Of a DNA stretch of 64,000 bases, positions 1 through 9,149 are shown in pieces. A program made the position numbers and the translations under genes. Under the pieces are notes generated by a model, which saw only the letters and a list, made by a program, of their open reading frames with translations, ran no database searches and was not told the origin of the DNA. Every line of letters begins with the position of its first letter. Positions within the stretch are counted from its first letter, which is position 1. The stretch is taken from the NCBI RefSeq assembly GCF_016632365.1, contig NZ_JAEPBH010000004.1, forward strand, positions 39,497-103,496. Reading direction: 5' to 3'. The DNA is from Tenebrionibacter intestinalis. Its GTDB lineage: Bacteria > Pseudomonadota > Gammaproteobacteria > Enterobacterales > Enterobacteriaceae.

Positions 1-58
1 AAAAGGCGGCGAGACCAAAGGCCATGGTCAGCGCGGTTAGTTGAGAAACACGTTTCAT
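1..58 (-). CDS. ynjE: YnjE N-terminus (partial, thiosulfate sulfurtransferase family)
   Basis: Only the first 19 codons lie in the window; the gene runs off the left edge. The visible peptide begins MKRVSQLTALTMAFGLA, which resembles the signal peptide of E. coli YnjE, a periplasmic protein with rhodanese domains. It follows ynjD on the same strand with an 84-base gap, the position ynjE has in E. coli. The rhodanese domains themselves are outside the window, so the name rests on the signal sequence and synteny. Confidence 0.75.
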   Translation of the reverse strand, partial: MKRVSQLTALTMAFGLAAF

Positions 59-142
59 CGACAATCCCGACTTTTTAGAAAAGGAGCGCTATTTTAACTG
101 CGCTGTCGCGAAAAACATTGTGCCAGCACAGGAGCTAGCGCG

Positions 143-763
143 TTATTGCCAGCGGGATAGCTGAATAACCCGTCCACCGGGAGGAATATCTTCCTCATTG
201 TGCGTAACCAGCACCGCAGGAATATTGAGCGCCTGAATCTGTGCAAAAACCCATTCCCGAAAACCGCTGCGCCGTACGTTATCCAGGCGGCTGAAGGGTT
301 CGTCCAGCAGCAGCGCCTGAGGTTGCGCCAGCAGGGCGCGCAGCAGGCTTATTCTGGCGCGCTCGCCTCCGGAAAGCGTCGCCGGATCGCTGCTAAAAAA
401 GCCGGCAAGCCCGGCGGCCGCTAAAACCTGTTCGACCTTTTGCCGACGCGCCTGGCCCGTAGTGGTTGCGGGCAGCGCCAGAAGCAAATTTTGCCCGACG
501 CTGAACGCGTCAAACAACAGCGCATCCTGAAAGAGGATCCCCAGCCCGCGCTGTGCTGTCGGCAATGCGTCGCAGCGGCGTTCGTTAAGCCACAGTTCGC
601 CGCGTGCGCGAAAAGCCGCAGGCAGCGCGCCGACCATCCAGGCGAAAAGGGTGGACTTTCCGCTGCCGGATGGCCCCATCAGGGTCAAAATTTCCCCGCG
701 TTGTACGCTGAAATTAACCTGTTCCAGCAATGTTTCAATGACCAGATTTTTTACCGTCAACAT
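143..763 (-). CDS. ynjD: YnjD, ABC transporter ATP-binding protein
   Basis: A 206-residue ATPase that should power the YnjBC uptake system at the inner face of the membrane. Walker A (GPSGSGKST, about residues 30-38), the signature LSGGERARIS (about 131-140) and Walker B (ALLLDEP) are all intact. It is slightly shorter than E. coli YnjD (about 217 residues). Its ATG overlaps the ynjC stop codon by one base (TAATG), so it is translationally coupled. The substrate is unknown; the family resembles thiamine and Fe(III)-type importers, but that is inference. Confidence 0.93.
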   Translation of the reverse strand: MLTVKNLVIETLLEQVNFSVQRGEILTLMGPSGSGKSTLFAWMVGALPAAFRARGELWLNERRCDALPTAQRGLGILFQDALLFDAFSVGQNLLLALPATTTGQARRQKVEQVLAAAGLAGFFSSDPATLSGGERARISLLRALLAQPQALLLDEPFSRLDNVRRSGFREWVFAQIQALNIPAVLVTHNEEDIPPGGRVIQLSRWQ

Positions 764-2298
764 TATCGTAACCCTTGCCGATAGCGGCCTGCCAGACGGG
801 ATAAAAGCGCGGCGGCGCTAAATATCGCCGCGTTTAATAACAAAAGCCACAGCGCTTGCCCGGCCAGTATCGGCGCACTGCCGCCGCTGCTTAACGCTAC
901 CGCCTCGGTAGTCAACGTAGCGTAACGTCCTGCGCCAAGCCACTGGGTAGGCATGTACTGCGCTACGCTGACGGAAAAGCCGGTCGCGAAGGCAAGTAGC
1001 ATTGGGCGAAGCAGCAGCGGACATTTTACCAGCCAGAAAATTTTGCCGCGCTGCCAGCCCTGTGTACTGGCGATGAGCATAAGACGCGGATCAAGCCTGC
1101 GCCAGGCGGGCTGTAGCACCAACAGCGTCCACGGCAGTACCCACAGCAAATGCCCCCACAGTACTGCGATATATTCGCCGTCAAGCCTCAGATGTAGCGC
1201 AATAGCATACTGGCCTGTGACCAGCGGCAATGCAGGCAGCGCCAGCGGCAGCCACACCCAGCGCGCGCCGCGCCGCGGCCCCCATTCCAGCCAGAGCATA
1301 GCCAGCGCCAGCGCGATAATGGCTGAAAAGAGGCCAAACGAAAGGCTGGCGTTGAGCGGGGCGAGAGTTATACCGCCATAGCGCGCCAACAGCAGCAGGA
1401 CAAGCGCGCAGAGCAGGCCGGTTAACGGCAGCAGCCAGCCGAGCGCGTTGCCGATAACCGGCGCGCGGGAGCGATAGCGAATGCCGGTTGTCGCAGGAAG
1501 AGTACGCCGCCAGGCCTGCCAGGCGTAGAACCCGGCGATGGACATGAGCGCAAGTAACAAAAGTAAAACCAGGCACAGCAGCGTGCCTTTAGCCTGCTGT
1601 TGCGCATCGCCCTGGCTGAGCCACTGCCAAGCCAGCACTGCGAGCGTAGGCGGGTTGCCGGGGCCAAGAATGATGGCCACGTCAACTACCGAAATTGACC
1701 ATGCCGCTACCGCCAGCATGACTGCGCCAAGCGCCGGAGCGATTGCGGGCAGCACCAGCCAGCATAAACCCTGAAGACGCCCGTAACCGAACGTCTTCAG
1801 TATTACCATTTTTTGCGCCAGCGCTTTTTCCGGCAGAGCGGCGTAGATAGCCCACAAAACAAACGCGCTCTCCTTTACCGCCAGCGTCAGGCCAAGCCCC
1901 ACGCCATAGGGATCGGACAGCGCGGAGCAGGCGCTACAGAGTCTGTAAAACGCGCCGCCTTCGGCAAAAATTAGCAGGGCGGCGGTGGCAAAGGCGACGT
2001 GGGGAATAGCCAGCAGCCAGGGCAGGCGCGTGCTCAGCCGCCGCCAGCGTGCGCCGGGCCACAGCGCAGCGACAATGCAAAGCGCGATAGCCAGCGCGCC
2101 GAGGGTGGCTATCAGCGTTGAAACTAGTGTGGCGGCCAGCGCCGGTAGGAGCTGCGGATCGCGTACCATTTCCCGCCATGCGGTTTTGGAAAGCGCCGGC
2201 GCGATAAGTATTGCGCCAGCCGGGATGAGCGGCAAATAGATAACCGCCATCGCTATTCGGATTAGCCAGCCTTGCGGGTGGCGTAGCGTCGAAGCCAT
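763..2298 (-). CDS. ynjC: YnjC, ABC transporter permease
   Basis: A 511-residue polytopic inner-membrane protein with two permease halves in one chain, each with a binding-protein-dependent transport domain. The segment around LTLAVKESAFVLWAIY and VVDVAIILGPGNPPTLAV is characteristic of YnjC. The chosen start (MASTLRHP) matches the E. coli protein start and makes the gene overlap the end of ynjB by 37 bases. It should form the channel used by YnjB and YnjD. Confidence 0.93.
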   Translation of the reverse strand: MASTLRHPQGWLIRIAMAVIYLPLIPAGAILIAPALSKTAWREMVRDPQLLPALAATLVSTLIATLGALAIALCIVAALWPGARWRRLSTRLPWLLAIPHVAFATAALLIFAEGGAFYRLCSACSALSDPYGVGLGLTLAVKESAFVLWAIYAALPEKALAQKMVILKTFGYGRLQGLCWLVLPAIAPALGAVMLAVAAWSISVVDVAIILGPGNPPTLAVLAWQWLSQGDAQQQAKGTLLCLVLLLLLALMSIAGFYAWQAWRRTLPATTGIRYRSRAPVIGNALGWLLPLTGLLCALVLLLLARYGGITLAPLNASLSFGLFSAIIALALAMLWLEWGPRRGARWVWLPLALPALPLVTGQYAIALHLRLDGEYIAVLWGHLLWVLPWTLLVLQPAWRRLDPRLMLIASTQGWQRGKIFWLVKCPLLLRPMLLAFATGFSVSVAQYMPTQWLGAGRYATLTTEAVALSSGGSAPILAGQALWLLLLNAAIFSAAALLSRLAGRYRQGLR

Positions 2299-3440
2299 TC
2301 CTGCTCCAGTGCGTTAATCCATGCGGCGTGAGGTTCCGCCAGCACGTCCGGCAAATCCGGGGGGGTAAACTGGCGAAGCGCCCGGGCCTGGTCGCCAGTC
2401 AGTTTTTGCCCGTCCAGCACGCCTGGATCGCCCCAGACGTTGGGGTTGGCCTTACGTATCTGCGCCTGCGGGGAAAGGAGGAAATTAGCGACAATCTTTG
2501 CCCCTGCGCTGGCGGCGCTGTTGGCCGGTATTGCCACAAAGTGCACGTTGCCGATCATTGCGTTGAAGCCAAAGCTGAAACTGTCTGCGGGCAGTTCACC
2601 GCAGGCCGCCTTTTGTTGCGCGTGGGCTGGATTAAAGGTTATCGACAGGTTCAAACGGCCCGCGGCGAGCAGTGTATCCATACGCGCAGGTGAAGGGGGG
2701 AAATCTTTTCCCTCACGCCATAAGTAAGGATGCAGCGCGTCGAGGTAGCGCCACAGCGGGGCGGTGACCGCCGCGAAAGTAGCACTTTGCGGCGGTGCGT
2801 TTAGCGCTTCGGGAGTTGCGCTCAGCGCCAGTAGAAGCTGTTCCAGAAAGGCAGTGCCGGTAAAATCGGGTGGACGCGGGTAAGTGACTTTCCCCGGATG
2901 CTGGCGTGCGTATTCAAGCAGCGCGTTGGGGCTGCGCGGTGCGACCGGCATGCTCTGTTTACGGCCAATAAAGGTTAACTGCGCGCTGCCCCAGGGCGAC
3001 TCTGCGCCGTCGGTGGGGAGGGCGAAATCTTTTGTCACGGGCTTTGTTGTATCAACGTAGCGCCAGTTTGGCAGGGTTTGCGCCCAGCCGGTTTGCAGCA
3101 GATTCGCCTGTTTTAACGTGTGGAAATTTTCACCGTTTATCCACAACAGGTCGACCGAGCCGTTTGTGCGGCGCCCGGCGGCGGCCTCGGTCTGGATGCG
3201 CTTAACGGCATCGGCGGCGTCCGCCAGATGGACGATTTTAAGGTTGATGGCGTAATAGGTTTTTACCTCGCCGCTAACCCAGTCCAGATAACGATTTACC
3301 GCCTCATCGCCGCCCCAGGCGTTGAACCAGACGGTTTGACCTTTTGCCTCCTGCTGCACGGCCTGCCAGTCCGGGTTAGCAAGCAGCGGGCCAGACAGCA
3401 GCAGGCCGGAAAGAAATAGACATAAACGCGCACGGCGCAT
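2262..3440 (-). CDS. ynjB: YnjB, periplasmic solute-binding protein
   Basis: A 392-residue extracytoplasmic binding protein with a clear signal peptide (cleavage expected after ...GPLLA, about residue 21). It belongs to the family of type-1 binding proteins that includes ThiB-like and iron-binding proteins; the segments VWFNAWGGDEAVNRYLDW and SVDLLWINGENFHTLK are typical of YnjB. It should deliver an unidentified ligand to YnjC. It starts 12 bases after the upstream TVP38-family gene, so it is in the same transcript. Confidence 0.92.
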   Translation of the reverse strand: MRRARLCLFLSGLLLSGPLLANPDWQAVQQEAKGQTVWFNAWGGDEAVNRYLDWVSGEVKTYYAINLKIVHLADAADAVKRIQTEAAAGRRTNGSVDLLWINGENFHTLKQANLLQTGWAQTLPNWRYVDTTKPVTKDFALPTDGAESPWGSAQLTFIGRKQSMPVAPRSPNALLEYARQHPGKVTYPRPPDFTGTAFLEQLLLALSATPEALNAPPQSATFAAVTAPLWRYLDALHPYLWREGKDFPPSPARMDTLLAAGRLNLSITFNPAHAQQKAACGELPADSFSFGFNAMIGNVHFVAIPANSAASAGAKIVANFLLSPQAQIRKANPNVWGDPGVLDGQKLTGDQARALRQFTPPDLPDVLAEPHAAWINALEQEWLRRYATRKAG

Positions 3441-3452
3441 AATGTTTACCTG

Positions 3453-4133
3453 TTAGTGTGATGAACGAAAATAGCGAGTCAGCAGCCAGCGGGTTATCAG
3501 CGGCAATAACCCCAGTAGCGTAAACGCAAACAGTATACCCGGCGACAGGATATCGCGCAGGGAGGTCAACCGCCCGAGTTCGCGCCCGGCGTTAAGTACC
3601 AGAGCCGTCATGGGCAGCATCGCTGCCTGGCTAACCCACCAGTAGCGACGTATATCAAGCGAGGTCAGGCCTGCCAGAAGGTTGACCAGAAAAAAGGGAA
3701 AAAACGGCATTAGCCGCAGAGCGAAAAGATAGAAGGCGCCGTCGCGGGCGAGGCCGCGATTAAAGTAGGTCATTTGTTTTGCGAAGCGGCGCGCGACCCA
3801 GTCGCGCAGCAGATAGCGACTGGCAAGCATCGCCAGCGTCGCGCCGAGCGTTGATGCAAATGAAACCAGCAACAGCCCCTGCCAGAAGCCGAACAGCGCG
3901 CCGCCAAGAAGAGTCAGGATTGCCGCGCCCGGAATTGACAGCATTGCGATCGCCGCGTAAAGCATGAAATAAAGCGCGGCGCTTCGGGTCGGCATCTGGC
4001 TGACGTGCGCCGCCAGCGCCTGCTGCTGCGCGCTGAGCGTCTGCATTGTCAGCCAGCCGGAAGGAAGTAAAACAACGATAATGAAAAATGCGCCCGGCAG
4101 AGCGCACAGTAGCATAATTTTAGGGATTTTCAC
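3453..4133 (-). CDS. TVP38/TMEM64 (DedA-like) family membrane protein
   Basis: A 226-residue inner-membrane protein with about five hydrophobic segments and the SNARE-associated/TVP38 core (IPGAAILTLLGGALFGFWQG at about residues 66-85, and FALRLMPFFPFFLVNLLAGLT). In E. coli the interval between xthA and ynjB holds ydjX, ydjY, ydjZ and ynjA; here only this one gene remains, most like YdjZ. It begins 6 bases after the xthA stop codon and is followed 12 bases later by ynjB. The molecular function of these small TVP38 proteins is not settled; phospholipid transport or scrambling is proposed for the wider family. Confidence 0.85.
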   Translation of the reverse strand: MKIPKIMLLCALPGAFFIIVVLLPSGWLTMQTLSAQQQALAAHVSQMPTRSAALYFMLYAAIAMLSIPGAAILTLLGGALFGFWQGLLLVSFASTLGATLAMLASRYLLRDWVARRFAKQMTYFNRGLARDGAFYLFALRLMPFFPFFLVNLLAGLTSLDIRRYWWVSQAAMLPMTALVLNAGRELGRLTSLRDILSPGILFAFTLLGLLPLITRWLLTRYFRSSH

Positions 4134-4139
4134 GTGACG

Positions 4140-4946
4140 TTACAGCCTGAAGGTTGCCCAGACCGGCGCATGATCGGACGGTTTTTCCATGCTGCGGATA
4201 GCGTAATCGATTCCCGTTTCAACGCAGCGCTCCGCCAGCGGCTGGCTTGCCAACAGTAGATCGATACGCAGGCCGCGGTTGTCGTCAAAACCTTTCGAAC
4301 GATAGTCAAACCATGAGAAGCGATCCTGCGTTTGCGGGTTTGCAGTACGGAAGGTATCAACCAGTCCCCAGTCAAGCAGGCGCCCCATCCATTCACGCTC
4401 TTCCGGCAGGAACGAACATTTACCGGTGCGCAGCCAGCGTTTACGGTTCTCATCGCCGATGCCGATATCCCGATCGGTCGGACTGATATTCATATCACCC
4501 ATAATCAACACAGGCTGGTCGCGCTTTAATTCGGTTTCCAGATAGGACTGAAGGTTCTGGTAAAACATCGCTTTCGCCGGAAATTTCAGGGGATGGTCGC
4601 GGCTTTCGCCCTGGGGAAAGTAGCCGTTGATGACCGTTATGTTGCCCAACGGCGATGGGATCTCAGCCATGATGATACGGCGCTGGGCGTCTTCGCCGTC
4701 CCCGGGAAAGCCGCGTCGTACTGAAACCGGTGTGGCTTTAGTCAACAGCGCCACGCCGTAATGGCCTTTCTGACCGTGATAGAACACGTTATAGCCAAGC
4801 TTTGCGACGTCTTCGAGTGGGAACATATCATCGTGAACTTTGGTTTCCTGTAAGCCGATAACGTCGGGCTGATGCTGTGCGATGATGGCTGCCAGTTGAT
4901 GGGGGCGGGCACGCAGGCCGTTGATATTAAATGAGACGAATTTCAT
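4140..4946 (-). CDS. xthA: Exonuclease III
   Basis: Encodes 268 residues, the same length as E. coli XthA. It is the main AP endonuclease and 3'-5' exonuclease of base excision repair. Metal and catalytic elements are present: the QETK motif with Glu34, the GDMNISPTD segment containing the catalytic Asp near residue 151, and the terminal SDHAPVW motif with the active-site His. I placed the start at the ATG giving [15 protein letters not shown]; an in-frame extension to 5102 exists but is not part of the family protein. It is first in a minus-strand operon with the TVP38 gene and ynjBCD. Confidence 0.97.
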   Translation of the reverse strand: MKFVSFNINGLRARPHQLAAIIAQHQPDVIGLQETKVHDDMFPLEDVAKLGYNVFYHGQKGHYGVALLTKATPVSVRRGFPGDGEDAQRRIIMAEIPSPLGNITVINGYFPQGESRDHPLKFPAKAMFYQNLQSYLETELKRDQPVLIMGDMNISPTDRDIGIGDENRKRWLRTGKCSFLPEEREWMGRLLDWGLVDTFRTANPQTQDRFSWFDYRSKGFDDNRGLRIDLLLASQPLAERCVETGIDYAIRSMEKPSDHAPVWATFRL

Positions 4947-5357
4947 AGTCACGCCAATGTGCAGGTTGAATAGTGGCAGCGATGGTATCAGAAAATAGTG
5001 TGCTGCGCTTTTGTCGTGATGGCGGCGTACAGCCCGCGCCGCTGTGGGGAGCTGGCTGTACGTAACGGTGTGAAAAAACGCAGAAATTTTTGCCGCGATC
5101 ACATTTCTGGAAAGTTCTTCGCCCTTGCATAATTTTTCTTATTTTTGTACCGCGCAGGCCGGTTGTGGACAGTTATACATTTTTATATGCAGATTTTATG
5201 CGTATCCGCTGCATTTAACCTGTTGATATTGCGTTAATGACGTTGATATATGCGTTTTCCCGGCTGGCCGGCGTGAAGCGCGCGATCTACAGTCAGAATT
5301 GAAGTTAATCCGAAAGGTAATTTTTTTATTACTGCGGGTTAACTGCATGAGACGGTA
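4947..5357. other. Intergenic region, xthA / astC relic (divergent)
   Basis: A 411-base divergent spacer. The half next to the astC relic is AT-rich and would be the old ast control region. A GG-N10-GC pair lies near 5262, the minimal sigma-54 spacing, but the flanking bases fit the -24/-12 consensus poorly, so I do not call it a promoter. No open frame of interest is seen. Confidence 0.4.
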
Positions 5358-5568
5358 ATGTCACCCTCCGTTATCCGTAAAGGTTTTGACCGCCTGCTGG
5401 CGCCGGGGTATGCGGGAAAAGCGAAAACGCTGTTGCACGGCGGCAGATGAAGGGGAAGTGGCGCTTATTGCAGGCGCTGAGGTGGTGCGGTTTACGCCGT
5501 CGTTGATTATCGTTGAACGGGATCCTGATAAAGGTATGGCGCGCTTCGTACTGGAGAGGTCCGTATGA
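5358..5568 (+). pseudogene. astC: astC relic (succinylornithine transaminase, internally deleted)
   Basis: Reading from the ATG at 5358, the peptide begins MSPSVIRKGFDRLLAPGYAG, which resembles the AstC amino terminus (MSxxITRxxFDxxxxPxYA) and then jumps directly into the carboxyl-terminal part (YAGxAKxL). A one-base frame change near 5433-5445 follows. The distal frame reads EVALIAGAEVVRFTPSL and GMARF, matching the AstC end region. Most of the roughly 400-residue enzyme, including the PLP lysine region, is missing. The relic ends in GTATGA, preserving the four-base overlap with the astA start. Confidence 0.8.
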
Positions 5569-6599
5569 CATTTATTCGCCCTGTGGCCCGCGCCGATCTC
5601 CGCGCGCTGATGGCGCTGGCGGCCAAAACCGGCGGCGGCCTGACGTCGCTGCCCGCCGATGAGGCGGCGCTTGCGGCACGTATTGAACGTTCGCTGCGTA
5701 CCTGGAATGGTGAATTGCCCCCGGGCGAGCGGGGATATACCTTTGTGATGGAGGACGCGGCAGTCGGGCGCGTGGTTGGGGTTTGCGCTATTGATGTTGC
5801 GGTAGGGCTGGCTGAGCCTTGGTATACCTATCGAGTTGGCTCGCTGGTGCATGCGTCGAAAGCGCTGGGTGTGTATAACGCGCTGCCGGCGTTGTCGCTC
5901 AGCAACGACCACGTCGGCTGTAGCGAGCTATGCACGCTGTTTCTCGACCCCGCCTGGCGCAAGGAGGGCAACGGCTACCTGCTATCTAAATCGCGTTTTT
6001 TGTTCATCGCGGCGTTTCGCGAGCGCTTTAGCGACAGGCTGGTAGCGCAGATGCGTGGCGTGAGCGATCCTCAGGGACATTCGCCGTTCTGGGACAGTCT
6101 GGGCTACCATTTTTTTTCTATGGACTTCAGCCGCGCCGATCGTCTGTGCGCAACCGGTAAAAAAGCCTTTATTGCCGGGCTGATGCCAGGGCACCCTGTT
6201 TATATCGCCTTCCTTACCCCGCAGGCGCAGGCCGCGATAGGTGTAGTACATCCGCAGACGGCGCCTGCGCGGGCGGTGCTGGAAGCGGAAGGGCTGCGCT
6301 ATCGTCATTACATTGATATAGTTGACGGCGGCCCGACGCTGGAAGGTGAGACGGACCGGGTGCGTGCGGTCTGCGAAAGTAGACGGATTGCCGCCCGCGT
6401 CGGCGAGCCGCCCCCTGGCGAGTGGCCCCTGTGTCTGGTCGCAAATGAACATTACACTGACTTCCGCGCTATTTTACTGGCAGGCGATCCGTGCGCGGCA
6501 ACGCTCACCCTCAGCGCGGCGGCGGCGGATGCGCTGAACTGGCGTGTGGGTGAGCCGCTGCGGCTGGTGCGCCTGATTCCTGAGGGGAAATGCCCGTGA
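5565..6599 (+). CDS. astA: Arginine N-succinyltransferase
   Basis: Encodes 344 residues, the same length as E. coli AstA, with no interruption. AstA transfers succinyl from succinyl-CoA to arginine, the first step of the AST arginine degradation pathway. Conserved family blocks are intact: [10 protein letters not shown] near residue 23, [35 protein letters not shown] and FDGGPTLE-like [14 protein letters not shown]. The next enzymes AstB, AstD and AstE are absent downstream, and upstream astC is broken, so the product has no local pathway partners. The gene may be recently orphaned and still under drift, or retained for another role. Confidence 0.95.
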   Translation: MTFIRPVARADLRALMALAAKTGGGLTSLPADEAALAARIERSLRTWNGELPPGERGYTFVMEDAAVGRVVGVCAIDVAVGLAEPWYTYRVGSLVHASKALGVYNALPALSLSNDHVGCSELCTLFLDPAWRKEGNGYLLSKSRFLFIAAFRERFSDRLVAQMRGVSDPQGHSPFWDSLGYHFFSMDFSRADRLCATGKKAFIAGLMPGHPVYIAFLTPQAQAAIGVVHPQTAPARAVLEAEGLRYRHYIDIVDGGPTLEGETDRVRAVCESRRIAARVGEPPPGEWPLCLVANEHYTDFRAILLAGDPCAATLTLSAAAADALNWRVGEPLRLVRLIPEGKCP

Positions 6600-7023
6600 C
6601 GCAGCGGGTTAGCGGGAAGCCGATGAGCATGAGCGGGAGTCTGGGGTGTTACCTGACCCGGCGCCAGCCTCAGGGCTGCAGGCAGGATTAACGCGGGCGA
6701 GGTTGTAAATTTCCGCTGTATCACCGCGAAAATACCACACTAATGTAAGCGGGAAATATTCAGATTAATCCAGTTATGCAACTTTATTTTATTTCTGTAA
6801 TACGATAGAGTTTTTGAATAAACTTTTTAAAATCAATCTGTTGATATTATATTTTGCAAATATTCTTTAACTCTCCTTATTTTCATCATAATTGACGTTT
6901 TTTTGTTTTCTATACTTTCACTGTTTTACGCCGCCTGTGATTACTTGACCTGAGGCATCGTAAACTTATTTTCGTCAACGCGATGAACCTGTCGCGGATT
7001 AACTGAAAAAGGATAAAGATACT
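6600..7023. other. Intergenic region, astA / spy
   Basis: A 424-base spacer. In related genomes astD, astB and astE would follow astA, but I could not recognise any piece of them here. From about 6720 the sequence is AT-rich and should contain the spy promoter; a TATACT hexamer lies at 6911-6916. I saw no tandem CpxR box (GTAAA-N5-GTAAA), only isolated half-sites near 6925 and 6960. Confidence 0.5.
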
Positions 7024-7506
7024 ATGCGTAAATTAACGGCGATTATTGTAACCTCTGCTCTGGCCCTGGGCGCAGCTAACCTGGCGCACGCGGCCGACAG
7101 CAGCACGGTTGTGAAAGAAGACGCTGCAAAAATGCAGGCGCATAAAGGGCCGCGCGGTCCGCATATGATGATGTTCAACGGCCTGAATCTGAGCGATGCG
7201 CAAAAGCAGCAGGTACGCGAAATTATGAAAGCCGAGCGTGAGAAAATGACGCGCCATGTTCAAAATGACCGTAAAGCGATGCGTGATGTGGTCGCCAGCG
7301 ACAGCTTCGATCGGTCGAAAGCGCAAGCGCTTATTGACAGCCGTACCGCCGGGCACAAAGAACGTATGCTCTCTATGCTCGAAACGCAGAATAAAATTTA
7401 TAATATTTTGACGCCGGAGCAGAAAAAGCAGTTTGTCGCCAATTTCGATAAAATGCCTAAAGAGCCGCGCGGCCCGCATATGAAAAAACCGGCTGCCGAC
7501 GAATAA
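7024..7506 (+). CDS. spy: Spy, periplasmic ATP-independent chaperone
   Basis: Encodes 160 residues, against about 161 for E. coli Spy. Signal peptide MRKLTAIIVTSALALGAANLAHA is followed by a helical, highly charged mature protein with two LTxxQ-type motifs (LSDAQKQQ and LTPEQKKQ), the hallmark of the Spy/CpxP family. The mature protein forms a cradle-shaped dimer that binds unfolding proteins in the periplasm. In E. coli the gene is induced by CpxR and BaeR in response to envelope stress; the control sites are not obvious here. Confidence 0.95.
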   Translation: MRKLTAIIVTSALALGAANLAHAADSSTVVKEDAAKMQAHKGPRGPHMMMFNGLNLSDAQKQQVREIMKAEREKMTRHVQNDRKAMRDVVASDSFDRSKAQALIDSRTAGHKERMLSMLETQNKIYNILTPEQKKQFVANFDKMPKEPRGPHMKKPAADE

Positions 7507-7634
7507 TTTTCCGCCAGTCACAGGCCCGCAGAATAATCCAGGCTGCTCGCGTAATACCGTGAATGGTCATACTGGCCGCTTAAAAGGTTAAGGGCGCGTT
7601 TTGTTCACCTGAAGTTCGATGGAAAAGGGAACGT

Positions 7635-7683
7635 CAGGCGAACGGGCAAAGCGGGCCGCAGCGGCCCGCTTTGCCAACGCCTG
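7635..7683. repeat. Nested palindromic repeat, copy 1 (REP-like)
   Basis: An outer CAGGCG/CGCCTG pair encloses a 15-bp perfect inverted repeat (GGCAAAGCGGGCCGC at 7645-7659 and its complement at 7661-7675) with a one-base centre. It lies between the convergent genes spy and nadE. A closely related copy occurs at 12457-12495, also between convergent genes. This suggests a dispersed palindromic element with terminator-like potential. Confidence 0.7.
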
Positions 7684-7734
7684 CGGTAGCGCAAAGCTGT
7701 CGCAGCCTGGCAGATGTGGTTGCTGTGAAAAGCG

Positions 7735-8559
7735 TTATTTCCAGAAGTCGTCGAAGACCGTAATCGGCAGATGACGCTTGTGCTCGGTTTTCAGATACCA
7801 ACCTTCGATAAGGGCGGTAACTCGGGCATCCAGTGTTTTACCTTCCAGATAGTTATCAATATCCTCGTAGGTCACGCCCAGGGCCGCTTCGTCCGCCAGA
7901 GCGGGGCGTTCGTCTTCCAAATCCGCCGTTGGCGTTTTATTGTAGAGGTGCGGTGGGCAGCCGAGATGTTTAAGCAACTGTTTGCCCTGGCGCTTATTAA
8001 GGCGAAACAGCGGGTTAATATCTGTGCCGCCGTCGCCGTATTTGGTGTAAAAACCGGTCAGTGCTTCGGCGGCGTGATCGGTACCCACGACCACGCCGCC
8101 TGTCATGCCCGCAATGCTGTACTGTGCTTTCATGCGCTCGCGCGCTTTTTCATTGCCGCGCACAAAATCGCTCAGCGTGATACCGGCATCAAGCAACGCC
8201 TGCTCGCTGGCGAGCACGGCGCTTTTGATATTCACAGTCAGTACCCTGTCCGGCTCAATGAAGGCCAGCGCATCCTGGCAGTCCTTCTCGTCGGCCTGGA
8301 CGCCGTAGGGCAGGCGCACGGCAATAAACTGATACTCGCTGTTGCCGGTTTCGTCACGCAATTCGCGGATGGCTAACTGACTTAGTTTACCGGCAAGTGT
8401 GGAGTCCTGGCCGCCGCTGATGCCAAGCACCAGCGTTTTGAGAAACGGATAGCGCATCAGGTAGTGCTTGAGGAAGTCGATACTGCGGCGCACTTCATAT
8501 TCGGCGTCTATCGTTGGCTGGACGCCCAGCGCCCGGATAATCTCTTGCTGTAGGCCCAT
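7735..8559 (-). CDS. nadE: NH3-dependent NAD+ synthetase
   Basis: Encodes 274 residues (E. coli about 275). It amidates nicotinic acid adenine dinucleotide to NAD+ with ammonia and ATP, the last step of NAD biosynthesis. The PP-loop pyrophosphatase motif [15 protein letters not shown] is at about residues 45-59, and the C-terminal [19 protein letters not shown] is typical. The ATG at 8559 has a strong GGAGGG ribosome site and gives the family start ([11 protein letters not shown]); a nine-residue upstream extension is open but unlikely. Confidence 0.97.
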   Translation of the reverse strand: MGLQQEIIRALGVQPTIDAEYEVRRSIDFLKHYLMRYPFLKTLVLGISGGQDSTLAGKLSQLAIRELRDETGNSEYQFIAVRLPYGVQADEKDCQDALAFIEPDRVLTVNIKSAVLASEQALLDAGITLSDFVRGNEKARERMKAQYSIAGMTGGVVVGTDHAAEALTGFYTKYGDGGTDINPLFRLNKRQGKQLLKHLGCPPHLYNKTPTADLEDERPALADEAALGVTYEDIDNYLEGKTLDARVTALIEGWYLKTEHKRHLPITVFDDFWK

Positions 8560-8798
8560 AATCCCTCCGTAAAATAACGCGCCCACAGGGGGCGAAACGT
8601 TATTTTAAACTAACCTGCCGCAGTGAAAACGACAAGTCGGCGCCAGGTTTTCCCCTGCCGCAGGGGCGATGATTAGCCCCGGGCGGACGAAAGGGCGGCC
8701 CCCTGTTCATTATCTGTGCGTCAGATCGTTAACAAGTTGAAAAAAATTGATTTATATTCCAGGCTTACCGGACATGCTGAAACAAAAGAGGAAGAAAA

Positions 8799-9149
8799 AT
8801 GAACAAATTTGCAGGAGTTCTGAGCGCAGCGGCAGTTTTCGCGTTACTGGCGGGGTGTACGGCCTACGATCGCACTAAAGATCAGTTTACGCAGCCGGTT
8901 GTTAAAGACGTCAAAAAAGGGATGACCCGGGAGCAGGTACGCCAGATTGCCGGACAGCCTTCTTCAGAAGTCTCAATGGTACACGCGCGCGGTACGTGCC
9001 AGACTTACATACTGGGCCAGCGTGGTAATCATCTTGAAACCTATTTTGTTGCGCTGGATGAGACCGGTCGCGTGATGAATTCAGGCTATCAGAGCTGCGC
9101 TGATTACGATACCGATCCGCAGTCGCCGCAGAAGAAAGCGTTCCGCTGA
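8799..9149 (+). CDS. osmE: OsmE, osmotically inducible lipoprotein
   Basis: A 116-residue SmpA/OmlA-type small lipoprotein. The signal peptide ends in a lipobox (LLAGC, Cys at about residue 20), and the mature part contains [10 protein letters not shown] and [20 protein letters not shown] as in E. coli OsmE (about 112 residues). It is anchored in the envelope and is induced in E. coli by high osmolarity and stationary phase. It is monocistronic, with a strong terminator at 9204-9235. Confidence 0.95.
   Translation: MNKFAGVLSAAAVFALLAGCTAYDRTKDQFTQPVVKDVKKGMTREQVRQIAGQPSSEVSMVHARGTCQTYILGQRGNHLETYFVALDETGRVMNSGYQSCADYDTDPQSPQKKAFR

Noticed and set aside
5230..5300. Sigma-54 promoter for the ast locus
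   Set aside because: Only the GG-N10-GC spacing is met; the -24 and -12 elements otherwise match poorly.
6600..6700. Possible astD, astB or astE remnant after astA
   Set aside because: A short frame from 6624 does not resemble any of the three proteins as I know them.
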